From contig URGC01000085.1 in NCBI GenBank assembly GCA_900547255.1, positions 1-10,849 on the forward strand: 10,849 nt of DNA, given 5' to 3'. Below, piece after piece: positions 6,982 through 10,849 of this stretch. This stretch comes from an uncultured Eubacterium sp. GTDB taxonomy: Bacteria; Bacillota; Clostridia; Lachnospirales; Lachnospiraceae. The position numbers and the translations under genes are program-made. Numbering within the stretch: position 1 is the first letter of the stretch; every line of letters begins with the position of its first letter. Below the pieces are notes generated by a model. That model saw nothing but the letters and a program-made list of their open reading frames with translations. It did not search any database and was not told the origin of the DNA.

Positions 6982-8073
6982 TTATTTGATAGCAAAATCC
7001 GCAACAACCCATCTGTTATCATAGTATACATATGTATATGTAAGTGATGTATTATATGTCACATTTCCACCATTCCATCTTACATACAAATCATAATACA
7101 CATCACACGAAAAACAATCCTGCGAATATCTCGTAAAATTATCAATATTTTCATTCTGAAACTCATATGTATATTCTTTTCCATAAAGATAAGCCCAGAC
7201 TGCCGGTATATCACTCATATACTCTTTTGCATCGCCAATCATATTAGATGTCACAGCAGACAGTTTTCCCTTGTTAATTATATACTTGCCGTAAGCATGG
7301 TCAAGTTCTTTGATAGATTTTTCCATATCTGCCATCAAAGAATCATCACCCGGATACTGCGCCAGATATTTTCCTTTATCATTAGTCACATCAAGAGCTT
7401 TTCCATTATAGATAACCTCAACAACAGGCTCCATCATAAGTCCACTGATGGTGTACGTTGTCTTTAGAGGTTTGTCGACGTACTCACCTACATTTTTACA
7501 AGGTGTAAATTCGATATTATCCTCTGTTATATAAGAACCGCCCACAGCTACTCCGTTAATTGTAACAATACTGTCTTTCGGAACTGTGATGCTTATATCA
7601 TCCGTTTTCTTATTACTTAAATCGCTGCCAACATATATCTTTCCAAGCTTCCACAATGTAAAGTTAAATTTATTCTCCCCAGCAGGGATTAATGTCACCT
7701 TGGCAACCGCCGAATCATCCGCATATATAAGATAAACCGGCGTACTCTCTGAATATTCACCGCTTTTCTTAACATATCTTAAATTCTTTCCTGACATTGC
7801 ATCTGTAAGATATGATGACAGCCTTTCTGTATTGCTCTCGAATTCATTCGTCTCCACTGACGCTTTTTCAAGCACCGCTGTCACATTGCCATTGTCAAGC
7901 TGCTCCATCACTTTATCAATCGTGTTAGCAGGTCTGCTCTCCTCATAGTCACCTATAAATGCATATAAAAGCCACCATGTAAACACTATAAGGACGGCAA
8001 GAACAGATATGTAAATAATCATAAATCTTCCAAACCTGCTCTTTTTATTCCTATTTTTTTTCAAATTTTTCAT
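6982..8073 (-). CDS. Membrane-anchored extracytoplasmic protein, unknown function
   Basis: No family is recognised with certainty. The 363-residue protein has a very basic N terminus (K/R-rich residues 2-16), one hydrophobic helix at about 17-40, and a long extracytoplasmic part, so it should be a type II anchored protein. The exterior is rich in beta-like stretches, Asn, Thr and Tyr. The last 60 residues contain a CFSC pair (about 320-323) and end in TYVYYDNRWVVADFAIK, a pattern seen at the end of NTF2-like domains. The general build (basic tail, one helix, repeated beta domains, NTF2-like end) recalls TcaA-type envelope proteins, but there is no N-terminal zinc ribbon. The ATG at 8073 has GGAG 4 nt upstream. 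It sits 23 bp after the phosphodiester-glycosidase gene and 34 bp before the flippase, so it is probably an accessory of the same envelope unit. Confidence 0.85.
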   Translation of the reverse strand: MKNLKKNRNKKSRFGRFMIIYISVLAVLIVFTWWLLYAFIGDYEESRPANTIDKVMEQLDNGNVTAVLEKASVETNEFESNTERLSSYLTDAMSGKNLRYVKKSGEYSESTPVYLIYADDSAVAKVTLIPAGENKFNFTLWKLGKIYVGSDLSNKKTDDISITVPKDSIVTINGVAVGGSYITEDNIEFTPCKNVGEYVDKPLKTTYTISGLMMEPVVEVIYNGKALDVTNDKGKYLAQYPGDDSLMADMEKSIKELDHAYGKYIINKGKLSAVTSNMIGDAKEYMSDIPAVWAYLYGKEYTYEFQNENIDNFTRYSQDCFSCDVYYDLYVRWNGGNVTYNTSLTYTYVYYDNRWVVADFAIK

Positions 8074-8096
8074 TAAACTCCAATATCACACCATAT

Positions 8097-9233
8097 TTAT
8101 TTTATCAGAAATGCTGTCGGACATGATCTTGGTCCTGTTGGGGAATATGGTGTATTGATTACTTCCCCATCATAATACATCTGTGTTGATGTTCCACCAT
8201 CCATAGTTGATGCATTGACAGCACCATATTGAAGCATTATATCCTGCAAATCAGAAAATGATGCTCCAAGGCTGTTAGCCATTCTTCCATCTATGGCAAG
8301 CAGAAGAATTGAGCCATCCGCAGTCTGGCCTATGGCAGTTCTTGGATTAATTCCACCGCCTATGCCCGACACATCCTGAGGATTGCCATTGACTACCAGA
8401 AATGGACCAATTGAATTACTTATGCTCACACAGTCTCTTATATTATTCTCTTTTGCCATAGCCGCTGTCATATTGCCGACAACAAGCTTATAATCATATG
8501 TAATTCCAGTAACATGATAAGTTGTATCCTGATTGCCATTAAGTATCTGTCCATCAACCATGACAAGCCCTACCGGCATTCCTGTCCATGTAGTCTCACC
8601 ATCAACAAATTCACCGCCATTAATGCCCGCAACAGCATCATAACGTCTGGCAATATTAGTGACAACCATTCCATTGCCTTCCTTAAAACCGCCAATCGTA
8701 CCTACAAACAATCTTGATGGGTCTTTGATAATCATAAGCTTTCCCTTATAAGTAGAGCCTTTGACATCAATAACCTGTATATCCGGAACATCCTCATTGC
8801 TCTGACTGTCTATAACAACTAACGATGCGTCTGATGTCTCATTCGTATCTTTAACCGAATTATCTTCTTTTATCTTAGCTATCTCTTCATCAGAACAGAA
8901 CCAGTTTGCAAGAAATCCAATCGCTGAAGTCTCCTGAACAGACAGTACAAACTGCGTTCTTGCAGTCTTTGATGGTCCAAGACACAGCACAGCCATGACG
9001 CCATATAAAAATACAACTAGAGCAAGAATCGTAACGCCCATTATTATGCCTACTCTTCCTGCCCATACAGCCGAACTACTATGATTTTTATTATTTCTTT
9101 CATGTCTGGCAGTCTTCTTAGCACTCTTAACTTTATCGTCTGGTGCCTGCTCTTTCTCATCTTTGGCATCGTCATCATCCATATACATGGATATGTCGAT
9201 AAGATCTACCTCCTCATTGCTGTCATACATCAT
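8097..9233 (-). CDS. Membrane-anchored phosphodiester glycosidase (NAGPA-type)
   Basis: The C-terminal half (about 195-378) matches the NAGPA/phosphodiester glycosidase fold, whose characterised members cleave sugar-1-phosphodiester bonds. Visible signatures are AGINGGEF (202-209), NPRTAIGQ (296-303) with LLLAIDGR (310-317), and NASTMDGGTSTQMYYDG (340-356) followed by GPRSCPTAFL. The cytoplasmic tail (1-59) is acidic, then Lys/Arg/His-rich. A single helix at about 60-84 puts the enzyme domain outside the cell, joined by an acidic, Ser/Asn-rich linker. The ATG at 9233 was chosen because GGGGGGA lies 10 nt upstream; the next codon is also ATG. A TTG at 9251 would put this site inside the gene. 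It is 378 residues and starts 24 bp after the glycosyltransferase gene. The natural substrate is unknown; a sugar-phosphate linkage in a wall polymer or glycolipid is the natural guess. Confidence 0.88.
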   Translation of the reverse strand: MMYDSNEEVDLIDISMYMDDDDAKDEKEQAPDDKVKSAKKTARHERNNKNHSSSAVWAGRVGIIMGVTILALVVFLYGVMAVLCLGPSKTARTQFVLSVQETSAIGFLANWFCSDEEIAKIKEDNSVKDTNETSDASLVVIDSQSNEDVPDIQVIDVKGSTYKGKLMIIKDPSRLFVGTIGGFKEGNGMVVTNIARRYDAVAGINGGEFVDGETTWTGMPVGLVMVDGQILNGNQDTTYHVTGITYDYKLVVGNMTAAMAKENNIRDCVSISNSIGPFLVVNGNPQDVSGIGGGINPRTAIGQTADGSILLLAIDGRMANSLGASFSDLQDIMLQYGAVNASTMDGGTSTQMYYDGEVINTPYSPTGPRSCPTAFLIK

Positions 9234-9257
9234 ATAACGCAATCCCCCCAATACTGA

Positions 9258-10310
9258 CTACTTAAAAACCCATCTTCTCTGAATCTGAAAGCTTATGATA
9301 AAAAGACATACATCTATAACCGCCTTGGAAACAACTGTAGCTGCCATTCCAAGTGTAAGAAGCTCTGTAACAGCGTACACAAGTCCATATGACACACAAA
9401 GCTGGCATACACACAGTATGTAATATCTTGCCATAGTGCTTCCGACACCACTCTTTGACTTGAATACAGCTTTTCTGTTAAATGTATAGTTAAACAGTGA
9501 TGAAATCACTCTCGCTATACATGTTGCAAGAAATATTCTTAAAGAATCTGATACCCTTCCAAGAAGAATAGCACCTATAATGCTGAACATCGCCAAATCA
9601 ATCAGTGATGAAGCAAATGAACTGAAAAGAAACTTAAAGATAACCCCATATATCTTTAATGAATCCTTTATCGGATTAAAATGTGTTGATGCATTCTCCT
9701 CTATATATACAGTCTGAATCTTAACCTCATCATATCCTATGTTGTTGCTCTTTAATTCAAGCAGCATATTAGTCTCGTATTCAAATCTCTCACCCTTGAT
9801 ATTAGAAAACAATTCAAGATACTGTCTTGGAATCGCTCTTAAACCTGTCTGGGTGTCCGAAATGTTCAATCCGCATGCAAATTTAAACACAAAGCTTGTC
9901 ATATTGTTGCCAAATCTGCTCTTAAATGGAACATCTTTGCCAGAGAAATCACGCACGCCAAGGATAACCTTATCCTTCTGCTCTATCATTCTCTCACAGC
10001 ACGCCTTGATATCTGCCGCTCTGTGCTGGTTATCACCATCAACAGTCACAACACCGTCAATATCAGGACGGTTCTTAAGGCAGTACTCAAATGCCGTTTT
10101 TAAGCCTCTTCCCTTACCTCTGTTAACCTCATGAGTAAGTATTGTACACTGTGGATATCCTGACAGTACTTTGAATGGCTCCATATGAGCCTGGTCACTT
10201 CCGTCATTGACAAGAATTATATCATCAAATCCATACTCTACCAGCGAGTCAACAACACACTTTAATTTCTCATCTGGATTAAGAGATGGTATTATTACTG
10301 AAATCTTCAT
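9258..10310 (-). CDS. GT2 glycosyltransferase fused to a GtrA membrane domain
   Basis: The 350-residue protein joins two modules. Residues 1-215 are a DPM1/GtrB-like family 2 transferase: VIIPSLN at the start, NDGS at 35-38, the metal-binding DGD at 91-93 (VTVDGDNQH), and SDTQTGLRAIPRQ at 151-163, typical of enzymes that move a sugar from a nucleotide donor to polyprenyl phosphate. Residues 225-350 are a GtrA domain with four hydrophobic helices, FNYTFNRKAVFK (273-284) and the end RRWVFK. GtrA proteins are thought to help flip polyprenyl-phosphate sugars. The ATG at 10310 was chosen because GGGG lies 8-9 nt upstream; the ATG at 10322 overlaps that site and has none of its own. This is the first gene of the run and has a good promoter about 65 nt upstream. 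The sugar is not determined. Confidence 0.93.
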   Translation of the reverse strand: MKISVIIPSLNPDEKLKCVVDSLVEYGFDDIILVNDGSDQAHMEPFKVLSGYPQCTILTHEVNRGKGRGLKTAFEYCLKNRPDIDGVVTVDGDNQHRAADIKACCERMIEQKDKVILGVRDFSGKDVPFKSRFGNNMTSFVFKFACGLNISDTQTGLRAIPRQYLELFSNIKGERFEYETNMLLELKSNNIGYDEVKIQTVYIEENASTHFNPIKDSLKIYGVIFKFLFSSFASSLIDLAMFSIIGAILLGRVSDSLRIFLATCIARVISSLFNYTFNRKAVFKSKSGVGSTMARYYILCVCQLCVSYGLVYAVTELLTLGMAATVVSKAVIDVCLFIISFQIQRRWVFK

Positions 10311-10325
10311 TACTTTCCCCATTTC

Positions 10326-10343
10326 TGCACATAATCAGTGCAA
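10326..10343 (-). promoter_or_regulatory. Small hairpin next to the glycosyltransferase ribosome site
   Basis: On the minus strand TGCAC (10338-10342) can pair with GTGCA (10326-10330) around a 7-nt loop, 5 nt before the GGGG ribosome site. A third related element, GTGCAA on the minus strand at 10374-10379, could compete for the same central arm, but it lies at the expected transcription start and may not be in the RNA. The stem is only 5 bp. Confidence 0.25.
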
Positions 10344-10380
10344 ATATATACGAGTTAGTCCACCCTAAACTCCTTGCACC

Positions 10381-10409
10381 ATAATATAATACTATCGCTC
10401 ATTTTGCAA
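10381..10409 (-). promoter_or_regulatory. Promoter of the glycosyltransferase-to-clpC run
   Basis: Minus-strand -35 TTGCAA (10404-10409), 17-nt spacer, -10 TATTAT (10381-10386). Both hexamers match the housekeeping consensus at four or more positions with ideal spacing. Transcription would start near 10374 and give a leader of about 64 nt. The spacer includes one arm of a 12-bp inverted repeat whose other arm covers the start codon of the divergent gene. Confidence 0.6.
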
Positions 10410-10499
10410 ATATTTTTGAACCAACAGTGTAACACAGCCAAGCCTACACACATACAATTGTATTGTAAATGATTTTTGGAGGACTAAAAAATGAGCGAT
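10394..10499. repeat. 12-bp inverted repeat spanning the divergent promoter region
   Basis: ATCGCTCATTTT at 10394-10405 is the exact reverse complement of AAAATGAGCGAT at 10488-10499. The intervening 82 bp carry the plus-strand promoter candidate, the plus-strand ribosome site and most of the minus-strand -35. The right arm includes the ATG of the Cys-rich gene; the left arm fills most of the spacer of the minus promoter. The match stops sharply at both ends. Confidence 0.75.
10429..10458 (+). promoter_or_regulatory. Candidate promoter of the Cys-rich peptide gene
   Basis: TACAAT (10453-10458) is preceded at 18-nt spacing by GTAACA (10429-10434), an acceptable housekeeping promoter. The octamer CATACAAT (10451-10458) also equals the -10 consensus of the Bacillus mother-cell sporulation factor SigE and partly fits SigK; a clear SigE -35 is not seen. 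The palindrome TACAATTGTA (10453-10462) overlaps it and could bind a regulator. The leader would be about 26 nt. Confidence 0.4.
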
Positions 10500-10748
10500 T
10501 TAGCAGCAACAAACTGCGGCGGATGCGGTAACGACTGTGGAGGAATGTCATCTTGCATGTGGATTATCATCCTCTGCCTCCTCTGTAACAACAACTGCGG
10601 ATGCAACGGCACTTCATTATTTAACAACAACGGCTGTGGCAACGACAACTGCATCTGGATTATTCTCCTTCTCTTATTCTGCGGCGGCAACTGCCTCGGA
10701 TTAAACAATGGATGCGGATGCAATAACGGCTGTGGCTGCGGATGCTGA
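10491..10748 (+). CDS. Cys/Asn/Gly-rich peptide with duplicated hydrophobic segment
   Basis: An excellent ribosome site (GGAGG, 8 nt before the ATG) supports this 85-residue gene, the only plus-strand one. It has 17 cysteines, many in CGC, GCG or CxxC settings, and is otherwise mostly Gly, Asn and hydrophobic residues. It is internally duplicated: a GCGND segment leads into CMWIIILCLLCNNNC (22-36) and again into CIWIILLLLFCGGNC (54-68). The tail is a run of GCGC/NNGC units ending in Cys85. There is no ordinary signal peptide. I recall similar gut-clostridial peptides annotated as 'chorion class high-cysteine' proteins, a name based on composition and not on function. The build suggests a cross-linked structural peptide of a surface or spore layer, or a metal- or membrane-associated peptide; none is proven. 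Confidence 0.85.
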   Translation: MSDLAATNCGGCGNDCGGMSSCMWIIILCLLCNNNCGCNGTSLFNNNGCGNDNCIWIILLLLFCGGNCLGLNNGCGCNNGCGCGC

Positions 10749-10753
10749 TCCAT

Positions 10754-10783
10754 GCCCCACATTAAGCATCTTAATCTTAGGGC
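10754..10783 (+). other. Imperfect hairpin after the Cys-rich gene
   Basis: ATTAAG (10761-10766) pairs with CTTAAT (10770-10775) around CAT, and GCCC (10754-10757) can pair with GGGC (10780-10783) across a small internal loop. No T-run follows, so it is not a standard intrinsic terminator, though it may protect or end the message. The rest of the window to 10849 shows a second weak stem (CCAG/CTGG near 10805-10817) and no supportable gene. Confidence 0.35.
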
Positions 10784-10849
10784 TGCTGTCTTAATGATAT
10801 GTACCCAGAATCCTGGACACATATTTATGAACTAGGCTGAACACGTGGA

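Noticed and set aside
10311..10322. ATG at 10322 as the glycosyltransferase start
   Set aside because: It contains the GGGG that serves the next ATG at 10310 and has no ribosome site of its own; the conserved domain begins directly after the 10310 start.
10484..10822. A 112-codon minus-strand frame rich in Pro, Gln and His
   Set aside because: It is the antisense shadow of the repetitive Cys/Asn/Gly codons of the plus-strand gene and has no ribosome site.

Overview
The window looks like the chromosome of a low-GC Firmicute, most likely a Lachnospiraceae (Clostridium cluster XIVa) member. This rests on the AT-rich base composition, the purine-rich ribosome binding sites, the clpC/radA neighbourhood, the SpoVB-type flippase and a small Cys/Asn/Gly-rich peptide of a kind familiar from gut clostridia. 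I cannot fix the genus from sequence alone.

Layout. Eight protein genes lie on the minus strand and one small gene on the plus strand. Reading right to left in the direction of transcription, a divergent promoter region (about 10311-10490) feeds a tightly packed run with gaps of 23-34 bp: a GT2-GtrA fusion glycosyltransferase, a membrane-anchored phosphodiester-glycosidase (NAGPA-type) protein, a membrane-anchored protein of unknown function, a SpoVB/MurJ-type flippase and the AAA+ unfoldase clpC. After 100 bp comes an uncharacterised 137-residue beta-rich protein, then a strong rho-independent terminator (2322-2355). radA starts only 22 nt past that terminator. A 99% regular but non-coding compound palindrome bracketed by 9-bp direct repeats (828-920) separates radA from a 215-residue, transmembrane-less methyl-accepting-chemotaxis signalling protein. 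The left end carries a strong minus-strand promoter with an A/T-rich upstream element and a leader typical of rRNA operons; the RNA genes themselves would lie beyond position 1.

How the genes may work together. The glycosyltransferase, NAGPA-type protein, single-pass surface protein and flippase make a plausible envelope-glycan or glycolipid unit: sugar transfer to a lipid carrier in the cytoplasm, flipping, and an extracellular step on a sugar-phosphate linkage. That is inferred from gene order and families. clpC is placed behind this set rather than behind ctsR-mcsA-mcsB, while keeping the common clpC-radA neighbourhood.

The plus-strand gene at 10491-10748 encodes an 85-residue peptide with 17 cysteines and two copies of a Cys-bounded hydrophobic segment. 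A perfect 12-bp inverted repeat (10394-10405 and 10488-10499) joins its start codon to the core of the divergent minus promoter, which is the most unusual regulatory feature here. No CRISPR array, tRNA gene, complete insertion sequence or prophage gene is visible, and no gap between genes exceeds 180 bp.
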